A stretch of DNA of 22,467 bases from Cyanobacteria bacterium UBA8803 (GCA_003505715.1 DNXU01000513.1:40102-62568); one strand, 5' to 3'. Counted from the stretch's first letter, positions 1-9,302 are shown. Numbers and translations are program-made. Notes: a model not told the origin generated them from the letters alone.

Positions 1-21
1 CCAATTACCAATTACCAATTT
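1..21. repeat. Heptad repeat array (CCAATTA), cut by window edge
   Basis: Three tandem copies of CCAATTA/CCAATTT open the window, and the array may continue to the left. It belongs to the same class of 7-bp short tandem repeats seen near 2550, 5432, 11694, 11947, 15253 and 18966. Such arrays are common between genes in filamentous cyanobacteria. Confidence 0.7.
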
Positions 22-68
22 TAGATTTACTCATCACTGCTTTTGAGAAAGATTTATCTATTGTTGAG

Positions 69-599
69 TTAGACTGACATGATAGGAGATATTAAACCTT
101 TATCCAGGCGATTCACAACATCGAGATCGAATAGAACGACTTTTTGATATTCTGGAAACTGCCCTTTATAGAGACGCACGGCAACTTGACCTAAGGTTTC
201 ACTGAAGAGAATCTGCTTAAATAAAATATTCTCTGTCAACGAGATGATATGAGCAGCAGTAGCTAATTCTCCTTCTAAGCCAAAGTCCACATTGAGCTTG
301 ATATGATGCATTTCATGAATGCAGCGGAAAATCATGTTAACATCTGGCCCTAGCAGATCTGATTGATTAAATTGAGTACTGATCTGCAATTTTCCTATAT
401 TAAAATCAGCGTAGATATCTTCTAGACACAGCTCTTCTCCCCTTAAATAAGGGATGAATTCAACATACTGGAAATCTATTCCTGGTAGTTCTACTTGGGC
501 TAAGTCAACAATAAATTGCCGAAAACTCTTAACTACACAAGAAGGGACTTCATAAGCTGGAGTAGCGATATAATGTTGAGCAATGTCTTCAATGTTCAT
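69..599 (-). CDS. Hypothetical protein with an HExxH motif
   Basis: A 176-residue soluble protein with no signal peptide or membrane segment. I do not recognise a named family. The clearest feature is H95-E96-M-H-H99, which fits the HExxH zinc-binding signature of metallopeptidases and lies in a hydrophobic context (NMIFRCIHEMHHIKL). E109 and E111 follow about ten residues later and could supply a third ligand. The length is small for a protease, and HExxH occurs by chance, so catalytic activity is only a suggestion. The C-terminal half (residues 115-165) is rich in I, L, V and F and looks like a compact fold. The gene stands alone, facing away from the oxidase gene across a 600-bp gap. ATG at 599 is the first start in the frame, and no strong Shine-Dalgarno sequence is visible. 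Confidence 0.75.
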   Translation of the reverse strand: MNIEDIAQHYIATPAYEVPSCVVKSFRQFIVDLAQVELPGIDFQYVEFIPYLRGEELCLEDIYADFNIGKLQISTQFNQSDLLGPDVNMIFRCIHEMHHIKLNVDFGLEGELATAAHIISLTENILFKQILFSETLGQVAVRLYKGQFPEYQKVVLFDLDVVNRLDKGLISPIMSV

Positions 600-1184
600 T
601 AGACTCTTCTAGAGTAGATGTTGCCTGGTAATACGGAAGTAATCCAAATGTCTTACCTTCGATGTGAAGGATTGACAATTTTAATGTGGTGTTGTTTTAC
701 TCCCTTTAATTTTGTTATTGTCGAGCCTCAAAAACTTCCAGGCAACCACGTAACTTTATGGCTAAAGTTATGAAAAAGCCAGCGTAGATATACTGACGTG
801 GGTTTACGGGGTACGTGTAAAATGGAGAAAGAATCGGCCAATTTTATTGTAAGTATCCAGGCCGACAGGGACGAGCGCTCAAGTGCAGATAACCAATGCA
901 TCCTAACGGAAATTAAGAGGCGCTTCGACGCTTGATCCTCAAACTATCAATATCTAATATTTTGGCCGGACAATAAACTTAGTTTCTGACAGCTTAATTA
1001 TTATTTATAAGTACGATGTGAGCTGCGGTTTTGGATTAGAAATGGCCTACCTTCCTAAATAAATTTACGAGGTTAAGATCTAACGCCTCATAACTCATAT
1101 CTGATAATATCTGTTTTGTCAACTATTGCCTAATTTTGGCAACGATATACTCCTCTAGTCAGTTTTGAAAGAGGTGATACTGGC
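600..1184. other. 585-bp intergenic region without recognisable gene
   Basis: No convincing reading frame, tRNA or known riboswitch was found. It separates two divergently transcribed genes, so promoters for both must lie here. A 9-bp inverted repeat (GTTGCCTGG near 621, CCAGGCAAC near 738) spans about 120 bp. A short GC-rich hairpin-like stretch lies around 918-950. A GATAAT hexamer near 1102 could be a -10 box for the downstream oxidase. None of these is strong enough to name. Confidence 0.4.
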
Positions 1185-1202
1185 ATGACAAGGAGATTAC
1201 TT

Positions 1203-2390
1203 ATGTATGACTTTGCAATCATCGGCGGTGGTATTGTGGGACTATCGACGGGTATAGCTTTGGGTCGGCGCTATCCCAAAGCACGCTTAGTGGTGTTGGA
1301 AAAGGAAAACAGCTGGGCCTATCATCAAACTGGCCATAACAGTGGTGTGATTCACTCTGGCATTTACTACAAGCCCGGAAGTTTCAAGGCCAAGTTTTCC
1401 CGTGAGGGCAATCGTTCCATGGTGGAATTCTGCCAGGAACAGGGTATAGACCATGAAGTGTGTGGCAAAGTAATTGTGGCCACCAAAGAAAAGGAACTGC
1501 CACTGCTCGATAACCTTTACCATCGAGGTTTGGAAAACGGCTTAAACGTCACCAAGCTCAATGCCGAGCAAGTCAAGGAAATCGAGCCTCATGTCAACTG
1601 TTTGGCAGGCATTCGAGTCCCGACCACCGGAATTGTGGATTTCAAGCAAGTCTGCCAGAAATACGCGGAATTGATTGAGGCTCAAGGAGGAGAACTGCAC
1701 TGCAATACCAGAGTAGAAAAAATTGTGGAAACTGACCAAGGCCAAGTGCTGGAAACTAACCAGGGTCAATTTGAGACGCGCTTGGCGATCAATTGTGCTG
1801 GATTGCATAGCGATCGCGTTGCTAAACTAGGGCAGGTCGATCCCCAAGCTAAGATCGTCCCTTTTCGGGGGGAATACTACGAACTCACACCAGAAAAACG
1901 CTATCTGGTGAAAGGTCTAATTTATCCAGTTCCTAATCCAGCGTTTCCGTTTCTGGGAGTTCACTTTACCCGCATGATAGATGGCAGCGTCCATGCTGGA
2001 CCGAATGCGGTATTGAGCCTGAAGCGGGAAGGTTACAAAAAAACAGACTTTGACCTCCGCGACTTTGCAGAAGTCATGACCTATCCGGGTTTTTGGAAAC
2101 TAGCTGCCAAACATGCTGATGAAGGCATCAAAGAAATGGTTCGTTCCTTCAGTAAAGCGGCCTTTGTCCGCAGTTTGCAACAGCTAATTCCGGAAGTGCA
2201 AGCCGATGATGTCATTCCCACCCACGCGGGTGTTCGCGCTCAAGCCTTGATGAATGACGGCAAGCTTGTGGATGACTTTTTGATTATTAAAAGTCACAAG
2301 GCTGTCCATGTTTGCAACGCCCCTTCTCCAGCGGCTACAGCTTCTTTGGAAATTGGCAAAGCCATTGTCGAGCAAATTCCTGCACCGTAG
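1203..2390 (+). CDS. lhgO: L-2-hydroxyglutarate oxidase (FAD-dependent)
   Basis: Predicted to oxidise L-2-hydroxyglutarate to 2-oxoglutarate using FAD, a metabolite-repair reaction. The 395-residue product has the N-terminal Rossmann dinucleotide motif GGGIVG at residues 8-13. It also has the family-typical stretch HQTGHNSGVIHSGIYY at 41-56, INCAGLHSD at 196-204, and the C-terminal FAD-closing segment THAGVRAQ near 340. Family length is about 400, so the protein is complete. I chose ATG 1203 over ATG 1185 because AAGGAG at 1190-1195 sits 7 nt before 1203 and the Rossmann strand then starts at residue 3, as is usual. The gene is monocistronic here and converges on the hydrolase gene with a repeat array between them. 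Related DAO-family oxidases (glycerol-3-phosphate type) are less likely given the His-rich motif. Confidence 0.93.
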   Translation: MYDFAIIGGGIVGLSTGIALGRRYPKARLVVLEKENSWAYHQTGHNSGVIHSGIYYKPGSFKAKFSREGNRSMVEFCQEQGIDHEVCGKVIVATKEKELPLLDNLYHRGLENGLNVTKLNAEQVKEIEPHVNCLAGIRVPTTGIVDFKQVCQKYAELIEAQGGELHCNTRVEKIVETDQGQVLETNQGQFETRLAINCAGLHSDRVAKLGQVDPQAKIVPFRGEYYELTPEKRYLVKGLIYPVPNPAFPFLGVHFTRMIDGSVHAGPNAVLSLKREGYKKTDFDLRDFAEVMTYPGFWKLAAKHADEGIKEMVRSFSKAAFVRSLQQLIPEVQADDVIPTHAGVRAQALMNDGKLVDDFLIIKSHKAVHVCNAPSPAATASLEIGKAIVEQIPAP

Positions 2391-2549
2391 CATTTCTAAG
2401 TACACCCTTTCAAGTATCGCTCTTTTGTCACTTCAGGAAAAGTATAATCAGGGAAAATCGTTGAAACCCAAGCCCAGCCTATGATAGCGCCGAGGGAGGC
2501 TCGACCCACAGTGAAGTTTGTGGACGAATATTGTGAAGACTTATGAAAT

Positions 2550-2680
2550 GGTAATGGGTAATAGGTGATGGGTGATGGGTAATCGGCAAGAAATTCCTGA
2601 ATAATGACCAATCACCCATCACCCATCACCCATCACCAATTACCAATCACCAATTACCAATCACCCATCACCCATTACTA
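2550..2680. repeat. Heptad repeat array forming a long inverted repeat
   Basis: About five heptads of the type GGTGATG/GGTAATG on the + strand (2550-2583) are followed, after a 22-nt spacer, by about ten complementary heptads (CCCATCA, CCAATTA; 2606-2680). A perfect 17-bp arm (2564-2580 with 2614-2630) makes a strong hairpin possible. The array sits between two convergent genes and touches the hydrolase stop codon, so it may act as a bidirectional transcription barrier. That role is inferred. Confidence 0.85.
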
Positions 2681-3622
2681 CTTATCAACACAGCTCTGGG
2701 AGAGCCTATGCGCAGAAACGGGGATGCGATCGCTATACCGCTTGCTCAACCAATCCAAGATTAACTGATTGACAGCATCTGGTTTCTCATCATGAGGGCA
2801 GTGACCCGCATTGGGAATGGCAACAAACTCGACATCCCTGCCCATCTCGCGTTGCTGTTCGTAAATTGCTGCACCAACAATTGGCGTCCATGGGTCATCT
2901 TCTCCCCAAAGTACCAAAAGGGGCTGCTTGACTCTGGGCAATAGTTCAGCTGGAGAAGGGCCAGGAGGGGCAGTCAATACTGAGGCAAATACTTGTTGGG
3001 CACCGGGGTGGCAGGAGGGCTGGTAAATTAAGTCGATCAGTTCCTCAGTAATTGCTGCCGGATCTCTGTAGACTTGGCTGAGAGTGTTACGGAGGCGCGA
3101 TTTTTGACGGATGAGGTTAAATAAAAATGGCCCGACGCTTTTGGAACTTACCAGCTTAGTAAAGGCTCCCATGACTACTCGCAATGGCAGATTCAGTTCG
3201 TCGGGGCGGTGATTTAGACCTCCGGCACAGTTAATTAAGACGCCACCTGCCGCAATTTCTGGATACTCTGCCACCATCATCAAACTTAGCAGTGCACCAA
3301 TAGAGTTGCCGATAAATACAGTTGGTTCGCTGATATGAGCGACCCAGAAATCCTTTAACTTTTCCTGCCACAACTCCAAACTGTAGTTCAGCGGAGGTTT
3401 ATCGGAACTGCCAAATCCTAACAGATCGATAGCAAAAACCCGGTAACCACTAGCAGCTAGTACGGGGATATTCTTCCGCCAGTGCCCAATGGATGCACCA
3501 AAACCATGAATTAGTAATAGAGGTTTACCAGTACCCATGATGGTGTATTGAATCTGGTGACCTTGCCAAGTCCAAATCTGCTTTTCCAAAGTGGTTGCTG
3601 GTGTTTGCTGTTGTGTAGACAC
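2678..3622 (-). CDS. Alpha/beta hydrolase fold protein
   Basis: A 314-residue soluble serine hydrolase of the alpha/beta fold. It shows the oxyanion-loop motif LLLIHGFGAS (residues 36-44), the nucleophile elbow G-N-S107-I-G, an acid residue in the loop WGEDDPWTP (D242 or D243) and the catalytic histidine in NAGH274. A cap domain lies between about 130 and 230. The lineage resembles cyanobacterial and plastid hydrolases of the pheophytinase/haloperoxidase type, but the substrate cannot be told from sequence. ATG 3622 gives a normal N-terminus. The last dozen residues read up to the edge of the heptad repeat array, so the C-terminal tail may be repeat-derived. The gene is divergent from the SLH gene, with about 120 bp between them. 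Confidence 0.9.
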   Translation of the reverse strand: MSTQQQTPATTLEKQIWTWQGHQIQYTIMGTGKPLLLIHGFGASIGHWRKNIPVLAASGYRVFAIDLLGFGSSDKPPLNYSLELWQEKLKDFWVAHISEPTVFIGNSIGALLSLMMVAEYPEIAAGGVLINCAGGLNHRPDELNLPLRVVMGAFTKLVSSKSVGPFLFNLIRQKSRLRNTLSQVYRDPAAITEELIDLIYQPSCHPGAQQVFASVLTAPPGPSPAELLPRVKQPLLVLWGEDDPWTPIVGAAIYEQQREMGRDVEFVAIPNAGHCPHDEKPDAVNQLILDWLSKRYSDRIPVSAHRLSQSCVDK

Positions 3623-3740
3623 GATTTTTGTGAAGATTCGTTAACTATTTCACGATCATTATCGGGGTTTTGGAAAGATTTGGCAGCAATGGGAACGTTT
3701 AAGTCAATTTATTGTCAAGACCAACCGTTTATTGTTTGGC

Positions 3741-5222
3741 ATGGGATTTATGAGTTCGAGTGTTTCGGTGTTACTAAATGGGGTGGTGGTGACTGTAGCG
3801 GGCATAGGCATTGCCACCGCTGCGCCCGCCCCAGCAAATTCATTGTCAGACCAATTTTCCACTCACAGGGGTAATTTTGAGCTAGCATCTGGTAGCCAAA
3901 GGGCGAAGGATGAACTCAAGTCGTTGCCAGAATCAGTTATTGAAGCCATCTTCAAGGACATCTTGAAACGAAGTGGGCTAACAGCTTCACAGTTAAAAGT
4001 GCTAGAGTTCGAGTCGCAAACTTGGTCAGATGGCTGTTTAGGTCTTGGTGGCCGTGAGGTTGTATGCTCTCAAGCATTGGTTCCGGGTTGGCGTGCGATC
4101 ATCGCTAGCGAGGAAGGACGCTGGATCTATCGCACTGACGAATCTGGTTCTAAGGTTGTGCTGGAAAAAGAGATGAGCCAAGATGATATGGCTCAATCCG
4201 ATACCGAAATTACCCGCCAGCGGGTGACCTCTCGTACCGTCGAGACGGTGGAATCAGTCGGTAGCACCAGCAGCCAAAGCAGCCAGACTGTAGGAGGAAC
4301 TGCTCAAACTACAGTCGGTGTTAGTGCCAGTAGCCAAAGTAGTCAGATTGTAGGAGGCACTGCTCAAACTACAGTCGGTGTTAGTGCTAGCAGCCAGCAG
4401 CAGGCAGCCGCAACCCGCAGCAGCGTTCAGGTGAGTTTTTCTGATATCCCTCAAGGGTACTGGGCTAGAGATTTTATTGCCGAACTAGCACGGATGGACA
4501 TTATTACTGGGTTTCCCGATGGGAAATTCCGTCCTAATGAGCCAGTCACTCGCGCTCAGTTTGCTGCCATGATTCGCAAAGCATTTAAGAAGAGCAAAAC
4601 CCGCAATGTGAGCTTCCGGGATGTTTCAACTACCCACTGGGCCTACAGCGCGATTCGGCAAGCTTGTGAGATGGGCTTCTTAGGTGTTAATAACCGCAGT
4701 CAGTTCAACCCCAATCAAAGCGTGTCCCGGCTGCAAGTTTTACAGTCTCTCACCCAAGGGCTGAACTATTCCTATAGTGGCTCAACCGAAAGTATTTTGC
4801 GATTTTACAGCGATGCCACTGCCATTCCTGCCAATCTTCGCAGCTTAGTTGCCGCTGCCACACAACAGGGTATCGTGGTGAACTATCCTAACGTTCGCTC
4901 TTTAAGTCCCAACATGGTAGCAACGCGGGCAGAGGTAGCAGCGTTTCTGTATCAAGCCATGGTTAGTACAGGTGATATGATCGCTATTTCCTCACCCTAT
5001 GTCGTAGATTCAGCAGTCCTGACAGGGGGAACTGTTGAATCGGGTGGAACTGGTGAAGTGCGGGAAGTCGAAAACGATGACAATGACGATGACGATGACA
5101 AGCCAGAACGCCGAAACTGCAACCAAGGCATTGGTAATGGTGCAGAAGGTTGTGACCCTGGTAACTCCCGTCCTCATGGCGGCAGTAATGACGAAGGTGG
5201 ACGGACACCCGGAGGGCGCTAA
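3741..5222 (+). CDS. Secreted SLH-domain protein with Gln/Ser repeats and acidic tail
   Basis: Probably exported and held at the cell surface through S-layer homology (SLH) domains, which bind peptidoglycan-linked polymers. Numbered from TTG 3732, the hydrophobic segment at about 13-31 ends in ATAAPA and is a likely signal peptide. Residues 60-140 form a domain seen in other cyanobacterial exported proteins, with WSDGCLGL and a paired cysteine (C102, C112). Two 20-residue tandem repeats (181-220) lead to SLH units at about 233-285, 293-345 and a weaker third at 355-410. The C-terminus is an Asp-rich run followed by CNQGIGNGAEGCDPGNS and a Gly-rich end. The start is uncertain: ATG 3741, ATG 3750 and TTG 3732 are all possible, none with a clear Shine-Dalgarno sequence. 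No partner gene is evident. Confidence 0.88.
   Translation: MGFMSSSVSVLLNGVVVTVAGIGIATAAPAPANSLSDQFSTHRGNFELASGSQRAKDELKSLPESVIEAIFKDILKRSGLTASQLKVLEFESQTWSDGCLGLGGREVVCSQALVPGWRAIIASEEGRWIYRTDESGSKVVLEKEMSQDDMAQSDTEITRQRVTSRTVETVESVGSTSSQSSQTVGGTAQTTVGVSASSQSSQIVGGTAQTTVGVSASSQQQAAATRSSVQVSFSDIPQGYWARDFIAELARMDIITGFPDGKFRPNEPVTRAQFAAMIRKAFKKSKTRNVSFRDVSTTHWAYSAIRQACEMGFLGVNNRSQFNPNQSVSRLQVLQSLTQGLNYSYSGSTESILRFYSDATAIPANLRSLVAAATQQGIVVNYPNVRSLSPNMVATRAEVAAFLYQAMVSTGDMIAISSPYVVDSAVLTGGTVESGGTGEVREVENDDNDDDDDKPERRNCNQGIGNGAEGCDPGNSRPHGGSNDEGGRTPGGR
4272..4391 (+). repeat. Intragenic 60-bp tandem duplication in the SLH gene
   Basis: Two near-identical in-frame 60-bp units encode SQSSQ(T/I)VGGTAQTTVGVSAS twice. 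The units differ by only a few, mostly silent, bases, so the duplication is recent or homogenised. It lengthens the Ser/Thr/Gln-rich linker between the Cys-paired domain and the SLH domains. Confidence 0.9.
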
Positions 5223-5431
5223 GATTTTTAACGCCTGATTAAGTTAAAAGTAGACAGGGTTTTTCAGGGTGCCTCTACCTAAACTCGATTTACCTGAATT
5301 GCGATCGCTTCAGCAATTACGCCTCATCCCGCTTCAGCTTTAGCGAATTCTAGCAGTAAGGCTTTGGCGATAAACTATATATAAATAGCCGTCATGAACT
5401 GCGTACACCAGAACGCATGAAAATTCTTATT

Positions 5432-5469
5432 CCTTCTGCCATCTACTCTCTGCCTTCTGCCCTCTACCC
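5432..5469. repeat. Degenerate heptad repeats (CCTTCTG type)
   Basis: Five imperfect heptads (CCTTCTG, CCATCTA, CTCTCTG, CCTTCTG, CCCTCTA) lie just before the hybrid kinase gene. The array is open in one frame as a short Ser/Pro-rich peptide from ATG 5417, which I regard as spurious. Confidence 0.7.
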
Positions 5470-5495
5470 TGGAGCCTTATTTTCAAGTCAGCGAT

Positions 5496-8400
5496 TTGAA
5501 CCACCAACTCCTACTCTTGACAGCTTTTATCGGGTTTATCACCCTCAACGCACTGCTCTGGGCAGCGGCAGTGACTGCGCGAAGGTTGACCCAGAAGAAG
5601 TTGCGAGCTAGTGAGGCAAAATATCGAGAACTATTTGAGAACGCTGTCCATGGCATCTTTCAAGCCACGCCGGACGCTGGCTATATTAGCGCTAACCCAG
5701 CGCTGGCTAGGATATATGGCTATCAATCACCAGAGCAATTGATAGCTGAACTCACAGATATTACCCACCAACTTTACGTCGAGCCTCAACGCTACAGGGA
5801 GTTGCAGCAGCGGCTACAGGAAGAGGGTATGGTGTCGGGGTTGGCGTCGCAGATTTACCGCCAAGATGGCAGCCAGATCTGGATTTGCGAAAATGTGCGG
5901 GTTGTTCGCGATGAAAGTGGGGCAATCCTCTATTACGAAGGTACTGTTGAAGATATTACCGAGCGCAGGCAAGCTGAGGAAGTAATTGCCCGGAGAAATC
6001 AGGAGTTAGAAAATCAATTTGAAGAACGAACGGTAGCGTTAAGGGCAGCCAATCGTCAACTGCTAGCCGAGGTAGTGGAACACAAGCGAGTCGAACAAGC
6101 CTTACGGGAAAGTGAGGAACGGTTTGCTCTAGCCATCCAAGCTAATGATAGCGGACTCTTCGATATTAACTTCAAGACCAACGATTACTATTACTCGCCA
6201 CAATTTAGGAATTTGATTGGCTATCCCTTAGAGGCAGTCGGGCCTACCTTCGATGAATTCATGGCTCTCGTTCATCCTGAGGATCTACCTGCTGTCGAAG
6301 CAACGATGGATGCTCTGTTTGCTGGATACATATCCCAGTGGAAACTAGAGTTTCGCATGTTCCATTCCAACGGTTCCACTCCCTGGATCTTCTCGCGGGG
6401 ATTGGTACTCCGGGACGATAGCAGTGACGTAGTACGGATGATCGGGACTCACACCGATATCAGCGATCGCAAACAGGCAGAGGCAGCACTGCGCGATCGC
6501 GAAGAGCAATTCCGTCAGCTAGCGGAAAACATCCGTGAGGTATTCTTTTTGAGCGCTGCGGATCTGAGCCAGATGTTCTATGTCAGTCCTGCCTATGAAG
6601 AAGTCTGGGGGCGTCATCCAGCGAGTCTGTACGACCAACCTAGCTTCTGGTTTGATAGTATGCATCCTTACGATCGCGATCGCATAGCAGCAGCTTGGGG
6701 GCGACAGATTCAAGGGGAGCAGGATTTTGAGGAAGAGTATCGCATCGTGCGACCTGACGGTTCAGAGCGTTGGGTATGGGTGAGGGCCTTTCGCGTCTTG
6801 AATGAGGCTGGTGTGGCAGTACGCATTGCTGGCATTGCTGAAGATATCACCGAACGCAAACGCTCGGAAGTGGAATTGCGCCGCCAAACCCTACAACGGC
6901 AATTATTTGCAGAAATCACCCTCAAGATCCGTCAGTCGTTGCAGTTAGACGCCATTCTGCAAACCACAGTTATGGAAGTGCGTCGGATACTTCAGGTTGA
7001 CCGAGCCATCATCTACCAATTAATGGGGGATGGATCGGGCACCGTCGTTACCGAAGCGGTGGTGCCTGACTGGCCGGAAATTGAAGGGCAGATAATTCAT
7101 GACCCTTGCTTTGCTGAATCTTACTTAGAGCAGTACCGTCAAGGGCGGATTTCTGCTATAGTAGACCTTCTCAAAGCTCGAGTGCAACCTTGCCACGTAG
7201 AACTGCTGCAACCGTTTGGTGTGAGAGCCAATTTAGTGGTGCCTATCCTTCAGCGAGAAACCCTTTGGGGATTGCTGATCGTCCATCAATGTAATGGGCC
7301 CAGGCAGTGGGAGAATTTTGAAATCGAGTTATTGCGCCAACTTGCCGACCAGGTCGGGATTGCCTTGGCTCAGAGTCAACTGTTGGAGCAGGAAACCAAA
7401 ACTAGCCAGCAATTAGCAGAGAAAAATCTCCATTTAGAACAAGCCAGACTGGAAGCCGAAGCAGCCAATCATGCCAAAAGTGAATTTGTGGCGAACATGA
7501 GCCACGAACTTCGCACTCCTTTAAACGGCATTTTAGGATATGCTCAAATCCTCAAACGAGAACCGAATCTTACTACCAAGCAACAGCAAGGATTGGAAAT
7601 TATTGAACAGTGTGGCGAACATTTGTTAACTCTGCTCAATGATATCTTAGACCTTTCCAAAATTGAAGCCCAGAAAATGGAACTTTTCCTGAGCGATTTT
7701 CAGTTTCCTCATTTTCTGGAAGCCATTATCGAAATGGTACGCATCCGTGCCGAACAAAAAAATATTGCCTTTAATTACGAAACCCTGTCTCCCCTCCCGC
7801 AAATCGTGCGCGGGGATGAAAAACGATTGCGCCAAGTACTAATTAATCTGCTGGGCAATGCCGTGAAATTTACAGATACAGGTGGGATAACGTTTAAAGT
7901 TGGTTATGTTATGGAGAGTAGGGGAGAAGAATTTTCCCTCTCTCTCGGTTCCCCACACCTAGTTCCCCGCACAATGCGGTTTCAGATCGAAGATACGGGC
8001 ATTGGCATGGCCGCTGACCAATTAGCAGAAATCTTTCTACCATTTCACCAACTTGGTGACAGTCACAGTCGAGTTGAAGGCACTGGGTTAGGGTTAGCAA
8101 TCAGCCAAAGATTAGTCCAGCTCATGGGGGGTGAATTGAGGGTAGAAAGTATCTTGGGTCAAGGCAGCGTGTTTTACCTGGAGTTAGAGTTACCCCAAGT
8201 GCCGCAATGGCAGCCCACTGTGGCAGTTGACGAACGAGCTATTGTGGGTTTTCGAGGCCACCCGCGTAAAGTGTTAGTTGCCGACGATCAGTGGCAAAAC
8301 CGTTCTATCTTTGTTAATCTACTTTTGTCCTTAGGATTTGATGTGATAGAAGCAACAGATGGGCAAGACTGCATCCATCAAGCCCAACAGGCCAAACCCG

Positions 8401-8954
8401 ATGCGATTGTAATTGACCTGGTAATGCCGGAAATTGATGGCTTAGAAGTTACTCGGCGGCTGCGGCAGTTACCGGAATTCCAAGAGGTTGTAATACTGGC
8501 TACATCGGCTAGAGTTTTTCCGGATAAACAGCAGGAATGTTTGGCAGCAGGCTGTAACGGTTTTATCCCTCAACCGGTACAGGCCGACTATCTGTTTGCT
8601 CAGTTACAGTTGCATCTAGGGTTAGAATGGATTTACGAATCCAAGGAGGAGGATGCGATCGCGGCTACTCCAGCAGAAGTAGGAAAAAGCCAAGACCAAG
8701 CGAGTTCCGGTCAAAGATCTGAGTTGTCCCTCCAGACTGCTGAAATTGTGGCTCCCCCTCCAGAGAAACTGGCGATCCTTTACGAACTGGCCATGATGGG
8801 CGACATTAGAGGCATCAGCGAACAAGCTCAACAACTCGAACAATTAGATCCTCAATTCGTGCCTTTTGCCAAAAAACTGCGTCGATTAGCCAAAGGCTTT
8901 CAGGAAAAACAAATCCTAGAACTGGTAAAAAAATATATGCCAGACCGCAATTGA
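5496..8954 (+). CDS. Membrane-anchored PAS/GAF hybrid histidine kinase, likely cyanobacteriochrome type
   Basis: A 1152-residue sensor kinase. One transmembrane helix (about 5-26) is followed by three PAS/PAC units (about 38-158, 205-328, 335-455), each ending in a [13 protein letters not shown] signature. A GAF domain (about 482-630) carries H-D536-P-C538-F and C566-H567-V-E-L. These match the DXCF and canonical bilin-binding Cys-His motifs of cyanobacteriochromes, so light sensing is plausible. HisKA has phospho-acceptor H670 in NMSHELRTP. The HATPase has the N box around N784-N788, DTGIG at 833-837 and GTGLGLA at 862-868. A receiver (924-1042) has D930-D931, phospho-acceptor D974 and T1003, but Gln1026 replaces the usual Lys (FIPQPV). 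A C-terminal helical extension (about 1088-1152) lacks an obvious Hpt histidine. The start is TTG 5496: the frame is closed at 5418 and no ATG precedes the TM. No separate response regulator is adjacent. Confidence 0.93.
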   Translation: MNHQLLLLTAFIGFITLNALLWAAAVTARRLTQKKLRASEAKYRELFENAVHGIFQATPDAGYISANPALARIYGYQSPEQLIAELTDITHQLYVEPQRYRELQQRLQEEGMVSGLASQIYRQDGSQIWICENVRVVRDESGAILYYEGTVEDITERRQAEEVIARRNQELENQFEERTVALRAANRQLLAEVVEHKRVEQALRESEERFALAIQANDSGLFDINFKTNDYYYSPQFRNLIGYPLEAVGPTFDEFMALVHPEDLPAVEATMDALFAGYISQWKLEFRMFHSNGSTPWIFSRGLVLRDDSSDVVRMIGTHTDISDRKQAEAALRDREEQFRQLAENIREVFFLSAADLSQMFYVSPAYEEVWGRHPASLYDQPSFWFDSMHPYDRDRIAAAWGRQIQGEQDFEEEYRIVRPDGSERWVWVRAFRVLNEAGVAVRIAGIAEDITERKRSEVELRRQTLQRQLFAEITLKIRQSLQLDAILQTTVMEVRRILQVDRAIIYQLMGDGSGTVVTEAVVPDWPEIEGQIIHDPCFAESYLEQYRQGRISAIVDLLKARVQPCHVELLQPFGVRANLVVPILQRETLWGLLIVHQCNGPRQWENFEIELLRQLADQVGIALAQSQLLEQETKTSQQLAEKNLHLEQARLEAEAANHAKSEFVANMSHELRTPLNGILGYAQILKREPNLTTKQQQGLEIIEQCGEHLLTLLNDILDLSKIEAQKMELFLSDFQFPHFLEAIIEMVRIRAEQKNIAFNYETLSPLPQIVRGDEKRLRQVLINLLGNAVKFTDTGGITFKVGYVMESRGEEFSLSLGSPHLVPRTMRFQIEDTGIGMAADQLAEIFLPFHQLGDSHSRVEGTGLGLAISQRLVQLMGGELRVESILGQGSVFYLELELPQVPQWQPTVAVDERAIVGFRGHPRKVLVADDQWQNRSIFVNLLLSLGFDVIEATDGQDCIHQAQQAKPDAIVIDLVMPEIDGLEVTRRLRQLPEFQEVVILATSARVFPDKQQECLAAGCNGFIPQPVQADYLFAQLQLHLGLEWIYESKEEDAIAATPAEVGKSQDQASSGQRSELSLQTAEIVAPPPEKLAILYELAMMGDIRGISEQAQQLEQLDPQFVPFAKKLRRLAKGFQEKQILELVKKYMPDRN

Positions 8955-9120
8955 ACTACCGTTTTTTTGAATAGAGAATAGCAGGTATTCTGTTATTTAG
9001 AATGCTAAACTAACAATGACATACCCATTAAGCAAACATATTTCAGCAATTATACGGATGAAAATTCAGCAATTATGCTTAGATGTTAAATCAAAAACTC
9101 GATTAACAATTTAAATAGAC

Positions 9121-9134
9121 ACTGTCTAGACAGT
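9121..9134. promoter_or_regulatory. Perfect 14-bp palindrome, possible operator
   Basis: ACTGTCTAGACAGT is its own reverse complement. It lies in an AT-rich intergenic stretch about 190 bp before the exoprotein gene. The symmetry fits binding by a dimeric regulator, but no matching regulator is identified. Confidence 0.35.
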
Positions 9135-9296
9135 ACCAATACACATTAGAAGTGCATCCATAAGTAATAACATTTACTACTTAGAACGAGCGGAAAATCC
9201 CTGAAATGATTACACAGCCAAGGTTTTGTTATTTGCCAAAAAAGTGCCGCGTGCATCTGCGATTAAATTTTATCATAACAATGCCAGCAAACATCA

Positions 9297-9302
9297 TATA
9301 AT
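9297..9302 (+). promoter_or_regulatory. Candidate -10 box (TATAAT)
   Basis: A consensus TATAAT lies 21 nt before the ATG of the exoprotein gene. No good -35 hexamer is found at 16-18 bp, and the resulting leader would be very short, so this is a weak candidate. Confidence 0.25.

Noticed and set aside
800..1000. Structured RNA in the 600-1184 spacer
   Set aside because: Short GC-rich pairings exist, but no tRNA, Yfr-type or riboswitch consensus could be recognised by eye. A covariance search would be needed.
2550..2680. Possible CRISPR array
   Set aside because: The repeat period is 7 bp with no spacers, and no cas genes are present.
5417..5611. 64-codon + strand frame with ATG before the hybrid kinase
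   Set aside because: It reads through degenerate heptad repeats and then the kinase gene in the wrong frame, with no ribosome site and no protein-like composition.
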